A stretch of DNA of 64,000 bases from Lepisosteus oculatus. Taxonomy: Eukaryota > Chordata > Actinopteri > Semionotiformes > Lepisosteidae. The notes under the pieces were generated by a model. That model did no database searches. It was not told where the DNA came from and saw only the letters and a program-made list of their open reading frames with translations. The translations under genes were made by a program, and so were the position numbers. The stretch is from positions 36,274,979 to 36,338,978 of the forward strand of contig NC_090704.1 of NCBI RefSeq assembly GCF_040954835.1. The letters run 5' to 3'. Shown here in pieces: positions 40,001 through 52,300 of this stretch (position 1 is the first letter of the stretch; each line of letters opens with the position of its first letter).

Positions 40001-42046
40001 ATTATAAGGGTCTTAAAATAGTTAAATTAATTCAGAGTGTCTGGATAATCCATGGACCGTTTTGAGGTGCCAAGAGGTGTTTTTTGATTTCCTGAACTTT
40101 GGTTGTAAAATATCCACACAGGCTATAAACTGCCTGATCCATTGACCTGAGGCCCTCATTAAGACATTTCTTGAAAAACAAGTGATATCAGCTTCAACTA
40201 AATATCTGGGTAGCCCATGCACCCAGTATGTAACAGTGTGCAACAACAGTCTTCTTTTTTGCGGGTTCAAATGCTTCTTAGTTTCCGTGTCTTCAGACCA
40301 TGCTTTTTGAAGAAATGTGGTTCACATCTTTAACATTTTAGAAATATTTTTATGCAGGCACGGTGTACAGCATAAAAACAGGGTGTATAGTTTAATCTGA
40401 TGGAATCCATTTTTTTATCATCATAAACATGAGAATAAATCTTTCAGAGAAACTGATTAAGGGAACTACTAACATTGTTGTGTCTCCTGGACAGTTCAGT
40501 TAGGATTATTTTGTTGACTGGCCTAGAGGTCCATTGCTTGTGTGAGTGAGAGGGGCCTGCTCTGGTTGTTGTCATCCCCACACTCGCAGTGAAGCAGCAA
40601 CCCACTCAGGATGTCGCTCTCCCTGCAGGGCTGAATGGGATGAGCAGCAGTATCTGGGAGCACTTCCCACCAGGGCAGGGCTCGCCTGGCACCCCCCCAG
40701 CCTTGCTTTCGGGAGGGGGAGAGCTGGCCCGCCTGCGGCATGAGCTGGACGAGGCCCATGGTGCCCTCAAACAGTGGCAGGAATCATGGAGGCAGGCCAC
40801 CCAGGTAGGCACCGACTTTCCAGTGTGGAAGTGTGGGCATGCTGCTTCACTTGAATCAAAGGGTATCTCCCCGAGTGCTGCATTCTTTTCAGTTCAGTTT
40901 CTTTTTGCCTTCTTCTGTCCTTCAGAAGGGAAGTCAGCTTTCAGACACACATGCTTCTGATGTGGCGTACCCTCCTGATGTGACTCACTACTGTTTTACA
41001 GTCTTCCTAGCGCAGGGTTATATAGTTCTGCATTGCTGAAGAGCTCCAATAAGTCTTCTTAAAAGAAGCTGCAAGAATGACATTTCTGTTTCAGCTGTTG
41101 GTGTGTTCACCATCTACCCTGTGTCTTTGTAACGGGCAAAAGTATTGCACATGCTTTTGGATAATAGATAAATGTGAATTTTCTTAAATTGCCTGCATTA
41201 TTCCACTCCTTCCACTTTTCCCCAAACGTTTTTCTGCCACGCCCTTCCTCCTGGCCTTTCTGCCTGTTCCAACGTCTGCCTCTCTCTGGCCCCCACGTCC
41301 CTCTGTCCCTCTGTCCCTCTGTCCCTCTGTCCCTCTGTCCCTCTGTCCCTCTGCTTCAGGCGTGTGAGATGTGGAAGAGCGAGGTGGGGGAGGCTCGGGA
41401 AGCAGCCCTTCGACTGGGACGGGAGGGGGCCCTGGCGCAGGAGCAGAGGGAGGCTGCCGAGCGGCAGTCCCAGCAGCTGGAGGAGGAGCTGGGGCGGATA
41501 GCAGGTGGGCAAGAGCCCCTGGCGCTGCATGGCTACTCGGGACTCAACAGCCTGCCCCTGGCCGCGCTCTACAGCCTGCAGGCGCAGCTGCTCAGCGCTT
41601 TGGAACGAGTGGAGCAGGTAATGTCAGCCTGATTACTGCATTGCCATGTTCTGTACATTTTGCTGTGGTCATGTTGTATAGTATGCAGTAGCTGGCATCA
41701 TTGGACAGTTCATGAGCTGTGTCATGTTATTCAGCAGCTCATTCAGTTGTTGTACTAGAACATACATGGATCATGAACCAACCTTTTTTAGGACACTGCA
41801 TGCGCTATTCAGTACAGCACTGAGCTGGGATTACAACACTGGATTATTGTGGTGCCTCTGTCCTAGTGTGTATTTATATTTGCCTTGCAGGCTGTATTCC
41901 AGCAACAGAAGATGAAATGTCTGCGGTGCCAGGAGGGGGGACGGGTGACATTGCCGTGCCAGCATGGGGCATTGTGTGAGGCTTGCTCCTGCACTCAGGA
42001 ATGCCCGGTGTGTGCCCCTCCCCGAACTCTGAGCCTGCAGTCCTGA
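28030..42046 (+). CDS. unk: Unkempt, CCCH zinc-finger RNA-binding protein, complete
   Basis: Sixteen exons: 28030-28184, 30358-30567, 31140-31316, 32266-32396, 32655-32790, 33210-33327, 34343-34427, 34814-34956, 35364-35531, 36050-36115, 36931-37105, 38407-38508, 38831-39016, 40629-40804, 41360-41617, 41891-42046. They total 2442 bases, 813 residues, close to the human length of about 810. Residues 1-51 are low-complexity Ser/Ala, then EKPQHYTYLKEF. Residues about 55-335 hold the CCCH zinc-finger clusters (e.g. CPLFVQHKC, CAFAHGP, GYACPYYH, CQYCHTRTEQQFHPE, GPFCAFAHV) that bind UAG and U-rich RNA. Residues about 385-617 are Ser/Pro-rich and hold conserved PGFEREDQV and MNANALPFYPTSDTVES. A coiled coil covers about 640-745. 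The end (about 772-806) is RING-like: CLRC, LPCQHGALCEAC, CPVC. Unkempt represses translation of target mRNAs and shapes early neuronal morphology. Exon 1 starts at MSKGP in a good Kozak context. Position next to h3-3b and unc13d argues for unk, not unkl. Confidence 0.97.
28979..29060 (-). repeat. Hammerhead-core-like repeat, copy 2 (inverted)
   Basis: On the minus strand it reads CACCTGAAGAAGG, then GGCCGAAACGTTGTG, a T-rich run, and GCATGGAATAAA with TTACTTGTTCC. It matches copy 1 (2630-2716) over about 80 bases with few changes. It lies in unk intron 1, antisense to the gene. Sharing of both the core and the tail shows this is a defined repeat end, not chance. Confidence 0.6.
30030..30160 (+). 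mobile_element. ATGGATGG-tailed SINE, 5'-truncated
   Basis: It reads 'gtcctatgatggactggcat', 'ggggtgtatcctgccttgtg', 'ccaggatagactctggctcc' and 'aaaaaatggatgggtggat'. It has the best-preserved tail of the family in this window. It lies about 200 bases before the acceptor of unk exon 2, in sense. Confidence 0.8.
33605..33840 (+). repeat. Dispersed repeat, same family as 5440-5720
   Basis: The segment starting 'gtagtgctttttatcccaga' and containing 'cagccccattatgcagccga' and 'tcaggtggagaagtgagaga' aligns in order with 5550-5640. It lies in the unk intron between exons 33210-33327 and 34343-34427. Confidence 0.5.
39470..39748 (+). mobile_element. Near full-length tRNA-derived SINE, ATGGATGG tail
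   Basis: A tRNA-like head (GGCATGGTGACATGGTTGTTAG, then 'cctgggtttttatttgcagt') is followed by 'ccgtgtaggtttccttttaa', 'ggtctgtgatggcctgacgt', 'gggctccagctcaccataaa' and 'taaaaatggatggata'. At about 280 bases it is the longest copy here. It lies in the 1.6-kb unk intron before exon 14, in sense. Confidence 0.75.
41297..41352 (+). repeat. Seven perfect copies of GTCCCTCT as splice pyrimidine tract
   Basis: Seven 8-base units run without mismatch and end 7 bases before unk exon 15 (41360). The repeat is almost pure pyrimidine and so forms the polypyrimidine tract of this acceptor (GCTTCAG). The frame through the repeat stays open into the exon. Confidence 0.9.
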
Positions 42047-45000
42047 CTGCTCCTGCGACAGCCGGCTCCATGCCGGGCCGGAGCGTGACTGTCCTGTCAT
42101 ACTCCGGCCGGCGCAGATTCCAGCTGTGCATTGGCACATCCTGTCACAAGCAGCGGCCAGCATTCCCTTTCTCACTGCAGAACCAACAAACATTTTCATC
42201 TTTGTATTCTTTTTTCAGAATTTTTAATGGGTCTAAACGCAGACACATAATATCACCAGATTCATTGAAAGGAGATTGCATGAGAAGAATTGTGCTTTAT
42301 CTCAAAATCATTAAATCTCAACATATCCACAGTATTGAACTGGTAGTAATCTGGATCCATTCGGTCAATTATTTTTCTGTGTAATGCATTGTTGCATTTT
42401 GTTATGTTTCATATTTTGTGAAAAGATCTGAGCATGAGAACAAGATTTCTAGATGAACTTGTTAAAAACTTTGTAAATATTTCTTTTCTGGTAACTTAAA
42501 GGTTTGAATTTATTGAAGTTCACACCTATGGAGATCAGTTGGTGTTCATCCTTTTGTCCATAGGGACATTTCTCATTGATTTGATCACTTTTACTGTTTT
42601 TTAGAATTACTTCTTTTTTTTTCTTCCTCCATCCTCAATACTGGAATCTACAGTTCTTGTTCAGATTCTTGTGGCTGCCTGAGTTTTGTTCTGCCTGAAG
42701 TGGTTAGGATAATTGAACCCTTTAATTGAACATTTTTTCTGGAAAAGGTGTGGGTGAATGAATCTTGTTCAAAGCACAGGCGTATTCCTGTATTCCAGCA
42801 AACATGTACACCGTTAGGCACATTCAAACCCACCTGCTTCAAGAAGACAGATAGCATATATTCCCCGTGTGACATTGCAACAGTGAAGCACTGAAAGGAG
42901 TTTAGGGAGCCCATCCAACAGCTGCAGCAACAGGGGTGCTGAAGCGAAGACTGACTGTAGTCCACCCAGACTTCTGAAGGTGTGGCAGATTTCTAACAAA
43001 CATCTCTGAGGTCTCAGAGCAACGAGACTGCATTCCAGTCTGAGTTGTGGCCTTACAGAGTGAGGCAGACAGCAGGCTTCTCTCCTGTGTGGCTAAGAAT
43101 AATTAGTTTTAGAAGGATCCCTTAGAAAATTGATATTGTTACCAGCTCCACTTAAAACCATTATGCTTGAATCATTTCATTCAGTAATGTTTCAGAGGTT
43201 CTCTTCTGGCACATGTTTCCTGACAGTGCAGCCCAGAGATGAAGTGACCGAGTGTTCAGTTCTCAGACAGATCATCTCCTTACATGTTTTTATGCTTACT
43301 TCGTATGGCAGATTTGCCTGTCTGGATTGTGAATGTGCCTGTATGTGAATGTCATTTTGTATACAGGTCTTTACAGGGAGATAAAATAGGGACATTTAAG
43401 CCCTATGTAAACACTTCAAGATCTAGAATTAAAAGAGCTGTAACTTTCAGTCCTAGTTATACTTGTGTGTATGTGTCCACCTTTGCTAGGATGAGTGTAT
43501 GACTTGATTCGTCAGGACGTTTTGAAAAAGGATAGGATTTTAAATGTTCCTTAAACTGAAAAAAAATAAACTTAAAGTTTAATTAAAGTTAAAAATTACC
43601 CTTTACACATTCAATGAAATGAAAATTGGTGCTGAATTATTGCAGCAAAATTGTAACTGATTATTGACTTTTTTGTGCCATAGATAGGACAGAGTGAGCA
43701 GATCTGCAAAGTTAGAGATCTGTTTTGGAGGGGCATTATAAATTTGCTTTTTTTATAAAATGTATTTATAGTAAATAACCTTTTAACTGCAAAAAATAGT
43801 GAAACAAAATATACTTTGGGAATGGTTTTTATCATTAATTATCTGCTGGTAATTAAGCAATAGGGCTCATTTAAGAGGTATAAGCTTAATATAAAACTTA
43901 ATTTCAATTGAATAAGTCATTTTAAAATCCTGTCCTATCTCAGTATCCAAGTATCCATTTGAATCATACGGTCACACCCATATGGTTTGATGCTCATATG
44001 CAAAGCTGCACTGATTGGTAATTGTGAGTTTTCTGATAAGGGTGTAAGCAACTATGGAATTTGCACCTGGATGAATATGTAATGCAGAAGCACTAAATTA
44101 AAAAATGGCGAAGGAGGGACATTTGAAAACGTGCTTTTTGCTCTCAGGTCTTAATTTGCTGGTTCTAATTAAATGCAAAAGTGCATTTAATTAAAATAGT
44201 AATGGTCTTCTCATTAGACAGCCAACGTTTACACATCAATGTACAAGTTCTAGGACTGGCCTCAGCAGTTGATTATTTACAGCTCCACTTTGTAGACCAA
44301 ATCCATATTTTTTCCTATGTAGCTCTAGGCCTAGGATTTTCACAACTTTATCCACCCCACAAATGACCAGTTTCTGTTACCCAATGCCTTCTGACTCCAG
44401 TATAACTGAAAGCTGCCATCTGGTGTGGGTAGTGGGATTTACAGGTAGGTTTAACTTGATTTAATCAGTCATAGGAGGATGCACTAAGCATGTAATCAGA
44501 CATCTTTGTTCTTTATTGCAATCGTGCTGCAGTTTGCAAGATGGCTCGTCTTCTATTGAAAGACACAAATCAGAAAATCAGTAGGAAGTGCCCTTAACAC
44601 TGTCTGGAGGAGACAAGATATTCCACTTGAATCTGGAAGAACCAGAGGCATTCTTTTCATTACTGAGCATGAGGTTATGTAGCTATGTATGAAATACTCT
44701 GCTTTACTTTATTTTAGCTAAACACTCTGTTGTTAAGAAGACCTATCAGTCTATGTCTATTTTTATTCCTCCCCAAACCTTTATACATGCTTATCTGTGA
44801 TCTTTTTCTAATCTTTGTGTTTGTCCAGATGTTCATTAGACACACATATATTTCCTCTTTATGCAGGGAGTTTGAAAACTCTTTGCTGAGCAGTGCTAGA
44901 AACAAAATGGGCTCCAAGAGCAGAACTTGTTCAGAAATGCTTGGACTTTTTTGTAGAAGAAAATAAAATATATTTTTTGCTAATAAGCTTCTTCTGGGTT

Positions 45001-48000
45001 ACGAGTGATGTTTGAATCCTTGTATTATCGAGTGATGAAACACCTTATGGTTTGCAGTCTAGCTAAATGAACCCTTGAACAGCCTGCTGGTGAATTGTTC
45101 TTTTTACAAAACTCTACATTTCTGCATTTTGATGTAAAGTAGAATTGCACATACTGACCCTATAAACCAGGGGCCAATGGATCAAAGTCTGTCCTCTGCT
45201 AGAGGTTTTACAGTCATGTTGTCTTATGAGATCCTCAGATCACTTTGCTACAAACACTTAAACTGCCAGGAAAAGGTTTCTGTATGCTTTTCACAAACCT
45301 ACAAGAGATCTGTAGCTTGCAACAAACATTCCATGTATAGCACATCTTTGATGTATGTTGGACTGAAATGCAGTTTTGGATCTTTCCAAATGAATGTGGA
45401 GATAGTTTTGTTTACTGCCATTTGACCCCAATCCTAGACATTAAATTGGACTTCCAGATACAGTCAAATAAACCTTCTTTTGTACAATCTGGAAATATAA
45501 TTAACACTTCACTTAATCAGGCACAATATTGTAATTGTTTCTGATTAAGTAAAGTTTTAATCATATTTCCAGGCTGTACAATAGAAAGTTCACCAACTAT
45601 CTTTTCAAATAGATTAGGGAACATACTGTATATGTAATTCATTCACACTTTTTTCAAAACTCACACCTGAGACCGGGGGGGTCCTACTTTAAGAGTGAAC
45701 AACCATTTTTTTTTATTTGCAAATTTGAAAATAAACACAACCCTACCAATTACTAGAAATATTACTGTCTCAGCTTCTCAGACATGATGCCTGACTTCAA
45801 ATGTAGTTTATCTGTCATTGCTTTTATTTACATGTTACAGTAGGCTCTGCTACTTAAACCAATTTACAGCTTTTACAATTGTATCCCCTCAAGACCCTGC
45901 TGCAGTGAAGAGATATTGCCAATGCTTGTGTATTTCTAACAGAACTCTAGTGAGCACAGAAAATCCAAGCCTTACGAACGAAACATGTCTGTAGTGCTGC
46001 GGTGCAAACATTTTCTTGGTGGGACACCTTTGAGACCTCACCTTAGCAACCTTTTCACACAAGAAATAATGACATCCAAGAATTAGATGCCTTTGTGAAT
46101 TTTTAATTTGGTTATTTAGTTGTTGAGATTTTTGGTTCAAGCTGCTTAGCTAAGGGTCAGCCCCCTGACCAAAGGACAAATAGGCTGTTCAGGGGAACTC
46201 CAAAAGTGGAGATCAGTTGGAGGAGGGATATGAAAAATAAGATTTACTTAATATATATATATAGCCTCAGGAAATTACGCTAGGAAAGATTATTATTTAC
46301 AACAGCAGGCATGAAAGAGACCTGGTTGTCGTCATTCCTTCTGAACTTCAGTTAAAATATCATAGCTTGTGTAGAGCAGTAATTTATTGTGGAGATACAT
46401 CATCCTGATTTTTGTTATCAATGCATTTCATTACCAGTTAAAAATGGGGTTGGGATCCACTGTGTGAGGCATATAATTATTTAAAATTCAACAATAAACT
46501 CCAAAGATAATCTTTAGAGGTGTAAGAGATCTTGTGTTCTTGTGTACAATGCGGAGGAATAAATGAACAAGACTTCTCCGTACTTCAGCAGACATGTACA
46601 GTATCCATGAGTCTTGGTGGGTGGCTCACTTGCATGGCTGTAACACTTCTGAGAAAACAAATACTTCACTGCATGAACAAATATACAGTAGCAACTGTAT
46701 TACAACTGAGAAAATAATAAGTGAAGGATGATCTTCAGCTATTTTCATAAATCTAGCCTTTGTCTTAAAAAGTTGTTTAGTTCAGAAAATATACCCAGAA
46801 TTATAATCTCAGCTGCATACTATCCCACTCCTATGCTATGAGGTCACGTATGATATTTGTGTACTCTTGTCCTGTAGCAACCTGGAGATCAGAGTATCAT
46901 TACTTACCCACAGTGTGGCAGTATTAATGAAAAAAATTAATTGGATTTTTCACTTGACATGTAATCTTCCTTATGCCCTTTTGCACAACTAAATTTGTCT
47001 TGTCATGCTCTTTTGGTCTGACTTTCAGAAAACCTGAGATTTTTGTGAGGACAGAACAAACAGTGCCTTGGGCTTTTGATGGAAAACACAAAAATAAGGA
47101 TCTTGCGGCCATACAAAGTAAAGAATGTAGCAGCAGCCGCATAATGGGATATTATGCAGTTGAGATTAAATGGAAATCACTGCTTTAGGCTACCCTTACA
47201 GCACACACCCTGCCACTTAACAAAGCAGAAATTTGATTAACACAGGAAAAAAAACATTTAAAGAATCATTATTAATAATTTCTCAGTACATTTTTGTTTG
47301 AAGTGGAAGGTGTACAGGATTCAATTTGCCTGACTGATTTATTAGGTCAACCTGTGGGGGTTCTGGTTCTTTGGTTGAAAACTGCTAGGAGTTGTTGTAG
47401 TACAAGAGACTTTCAGAAGCACCATCTGTGGAGCTGAAACTTGCAAGGATTTCCAAGTACAACCACTGCAACAGGAATGGAGAGAACATGCTGATATATA
47501 CTTCATCCCTGCAGATCGAGTCCTCTTGGAAATCTCTGACATCGATGATTGCTTTGATAGTAAGTTGCTCCTCTGTTTTGGCTGAATTGGGAACCTGGGT
47601 ACTGCTGCAGACGTAGAGGATCACTGAAGGTAGCATAGCTAGAGAAGAGATTTTGTACAGGGTTTGAACTGGACGACTTTCACTACAGGCATTGTTATAT
47701 TTTTCAAAATCAGACAACAGTATACAATGCTTTACCTAGTTGAGGGAAATGTGTTTTTTGGAAAGATCTTTTGTTATTGAGAGTCTTGTATGTGGAGGGC
47801 AGGTCAGGGTGGTAGTCAAGTGAAAAGAGTAACAGGTTTTTTTTAGCAAAGGTTTTTTAACAGGACGAGCAGAAATCCATCTTACCTTTAGGTAGTTATA
47901 ACATGGGAATCTACTCTTTGATGATTATTCCAACCACATGTTCTGGAATTATCCATAGTTTCAAGGTACTTTTTGGCCTATTAGTGTTTCTTACATGGTA

Positions 48001-49314
48001 CAGGCATATTGTACATAAAGGCAACTGATATAGTCTCAGGACCAGGGTGTTATAGTCCATGGTCCTCAGTAAAATGTTTTACCACTATAATATTAGAGTG
48101 TGCCATATATTGAAGAAACCTCACTATTTTTTTTCATAGGATTTTCATTGCAATGGGAAGAGTTGACTTTGTGTCCCTGCAAGTTTTGATCAATGTCCCT
48201 GAGCACACCCAATCCGAGAACCATACTGGCAATTGGCTTCTGACAGCACTCAAGGCATCATCAATTTGATATAATTAATTTTCATAATGAAATAGGAAGG
48301 TTCTGTTTTAAGTTTGTGTTTTGCAACTGAAATTGAACATTGCTTAGTTGTAAACTAGCAAGTATCAAACAGTATGGGGGAGCATTTACAATATATCTTA
48401 GGAATGGAACTGTGCACAGCTGGTGCAGCCCAGACAGGATAAATGAGTTAGTATAGAGAAGGTTTGGTTGTGACAGGCATCAGAGTAAGGGCTTGGGTAA
48501 AACAATCTGGGTTATTAGATATGATAAAGCCTTTGATTTAAAAGAATTACAGCGTGACGGGAATGTAACACAAGGGAAATAATTAGAACAGGCAAGTAAC
48601 TATCAATAAGACTCCTCTTCTGTAGATTCCCTAAGCCTACAGCAATATCTCTTCCAAACAAACCATGGGTCACTGCAGCACCAGGGTATCAGTCCTCTCA
48701 GAATCAGTGTTCTGTAATCCATCAGGTCAAATGGTGGAGAGTTGGGCCCAGGCCCTAATAAAGTGGTCAGGGAGTGAAAATGCAAAGTGTCCATTTTCAA
48801 GGGTCCAGTTCATTCAGTTGAATGTCTTGAAAATTACAGTGAAAAGAAAAAAAAAGTGGCATGAAATAGTATTCAGTTGCTAAGTAATTGCATATTGAAT
48901 TAAATTCCAGACATAAAGACATGTTCCATTTAATGACTAACAAAGGACAAGATTCATAGGATGACAACATTAACAATTTTAAATAGCTCTTACAATTTTG
49001 TCTGTGGAAATGGACTGAATTAGAGCTCGGATCTAGGCCTACAGTATGTGAAGGTCTATAAAGTAATGAAAAAAACTGGCTTACGGAATACGTGTCATTT
49101 CATGTGGTTTCTGTCTCCTTAGTGAAAACATAATTAATTTTGTTGAAATGGCAATTAAAAGTAGTAATTTGCCATTTATCCTAAATTAGTAGTGGTAGAT
49201 GAATTGAAGGCTAATTAATGTCACACCCGCCGAAAACACAGCCACCCCAGAAAAAAAGACAACAGATCTGGTGTTGTCATGGGGTCTGTTCCTCCAGCAG
49301 CTCCTCACCTCTGC
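42047..49314. other. Tail-to-tail region: unk and unc13d 3' UTRs and spacer
   Basis: The stops of unk (42046) and unc13d (49315) face each other. A Pumilio-type TGTAAATA lies at 42472-42479, about 430 bases after the unk stop. AATAAA signals occur at 43565-43570 and 44963-44968, either of which could end unk. The rest is AT-rich unique sequence with short AT microsatellites (about 46250). A 110-codon minus-strand frame at 47385-47717 has no recognisable domain and is not called. Confidence 0.55.
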
Positions 49315-52300
49315 TCACACCTCCTTGGATTTCTTTTCTCTTTGCTTCCGTAGCTTCACGAAGGCCTGGGCATCTCGCTCTGACTTCCTCACCTCGAGCA
49401 GGCGCAGGATCTTGTCTACTTTGGATCCGGAGAAATGAAACAGGAACACAGTAAAAAATGTGACGATGGCAGTAAGGGAAAAACAAGAGGTAAAAGTACT
49501 TGGTCTATCTGTTGCCAAAGGCATGTTATTAGTGAATCAGAAATCTTAATGTCTTAAAAATGTCTTTTTTGTCTTCACACATCTAGTGGTGGTGGAAAAT
49601 TCCTCTTTCGTGGTCATTGCTAGGTTGTTGAGTGTAGGAGTTTAGAAGCTGAGCTGGAGACAATCAGTTTCAATAGAGCACTTGAAAGGGCAGGTAAAGT
49701 ACTGCTCTGTGTTACTAGAATAATAACATCAACAACTTAAAACAATTTGTGAAAACAGATGCAGTCATAAGATAATGATTTAAAAAACAAAATTAAGCCT
49801 TGCAGTGAGCTAGCATTCAGGATTGTTTCCTAACCACAGTGGGTTCATTGAGATCAACACTCAATCAGGATGAAGTCTAGCTTGACTTATACATTACACT
49901 GTAGAGCTCAGTAGGTTTGGGAACCTTGAAATCTGCTTTTGGGTGGTGCTGTTAATATGCTGAGCCAGCTGTCTGGGTAGGTTGAAAAGTGGAATGCTCT
50001 GTAGCCCTAAGAGTAGGAACAAGACCACTGGGAAATGCTGGGACAAGGTACCATTTGGTTTGGGGTGCATGAGCGGTAGTCGGATCTGAGGGGTGCCTGG
50101 CTGGTCCTGGGCACTCCCTATACCCGGAATCGCCCGTAGTGACAGGAAAGCCTCTCCCTCAAAGTCATCAGCACGCAGGGTGTCGTGGTCCAGGACAGTG
50201 ATTACAAGGCAAGCCCCTGCGGTGTGGCACTGCTCCACAGACACCAGGCTGGCACACAGAGAGAGAAGTGAGGAAGGAGGGTCATTAATCTAGCACCAGT
50301 TAAAAAACTAGAAATGCACCTGAGATCAGGCTGGTCTAATGGTAATCTTTTCTTTAATACAATCATTTCTAAATTTTCTGGTCAGTCCAGCACTTCTGGT
50401 GGAGCTTCATTGTCCCATGCATTAAAGTTTTTTTTAGAACAGTTCTCCAGCACTCTTAATGAACACATTGTACCCAACACTTTCATTGTCATTATCATTA
50501 ACTTCTCTGCTGGTGTGTGTTTGTGTTTCAGGGCTTCAGACAAACATTTCCAAATTATCTTGGATGAGAGCTCATACATATTGCTTAATGGTTTAATTCA
50601 GGAAATCAAGTTAAAGAAGAGATTAATGCACAAACTTGACATGGTTTTGCCACAGTAACTCAGCACCATTCACACCCTTATGCAAAAGTATTTTTTCTAC
50701 AGTCATCATATTGTTAATTAAATTAACACTCTTCATGCTATCACCATTCTTCTGTTCAACATAATTTATCTTAGAATTAATCACGTCATAAGGAAATGGT
50801 CCATATTTCACATGGGCAAAATCTAAATTAATTAGATTAATTAGATCTCATGGTCCAAGAAACAGAGCACACTCAGATATGTTCTTGTCTGTTTGATCAG
50901 GATTGGAACTGACTGTAAGAAGCTTCACCATTAATGATATCTGATTTTCCCGCTTTCCAAACCACTTATATTATGGTCCAGGTCCCTCTACACCTTGAAT
51001 TCAGCATTGACTATTTGTAATAATAGTTTTCACCAATGATACAAAAAGCAATGTGGTCTCAAAAAATGAAAAAAGGCTTATTTTACAACATGTTGAAATA
51101 GAAATGGGACTCGTACAATTCAAATGCCTCCTCGAAGAGCGGGTTGAGGTCACTCTTCTTGATCTTTGTACTCCTGGCCTCCACTTCTGGAAAGAGGTGC
51201 CGGGGTTCAAGGGACAGATGTACGAATGGGTCACTGGAGCCTGTCATTGGGAGGAAGGGACAATGTTTACGATTATTTGTTTGTCTGACGCACTTATCCA
51301 GAGTGATATACTTTAATACCCATCTACAGCACTTCTGAACATCTAAGTGAAACAATGTGCCGAAGAGCATATCAGGAGGGTCTCACCTGGAATTTGAAAC
51401 CACAACCTTCCAGTTATAAAAGTCCAGAGTCCTAACAGCTACTCCTCACTCCTGCCTTAACCCATCCTGAAAATGGTCATACCATTGGAATCAAGGGGGA
51501 TAAGGTTGACGGCGTTGAGGACCTCGATGTGAAGTCTCTGGTCTGATTTCTTGTAGGATCCTATCAGCGTCACAGCTCCATACTTCTCATTGGTGTAACT
51601 CTTCTGCAAAGAATCAGGAGAACATGTGTCATCCCACCCTGTGCTCCGCCTGTTAAATCTCAAGGCTTACTTGTGAAACGTGTAACAAGTTTGTAATATC
51701 AAATGCATGTAATGATGGATTCTCCTAGATACTCAGTTTAGCGGGGCTGACGTTTCAGAGAAGGGAGACTCTTCCTCCCTGGACTGTTACACTAGGTGGT
51801 CTGTCTTGGAAGGATAACTGTGTCACTGGGATGAACCCTCAGATGTTGAATCAGGTGAATTAGGTGTATGCTTACACCTTCAAAAGTGCTCTGCAACTGT
51901 ATATACCCTGCACTACATTCTTCATCAAAAACACTTGCATAAAACTGTATACAGGAGCATAATTAGTACACTCATTTGCTGCGTTAGATACTTTGAGACC
52001 ATAAGCCTGTACGATGAGCTGCGGACTAAGCTGTATTTTCACAGAGTAAATGAAATCACTCACCTGCTCCCAGACCTTCTGCTCCAAGAATTTCTCTATG
52101 AGCTGTTGGGTACTTAAAGAGTGTAATGTAAGATGAGCCTTCAGTTCCTGAAGTAGAGAAAAAAGGTTGGTGAAATCCCACCACAGAATAGTTACCACCT
52201 GAGGCAGATGTACATCACAGATTTAGGAGTATGGCCCGCTAGAAAATGATACACTAGAATAGAACGGGGCTCACTGGAGACCACTCAGCCACAATCTACA

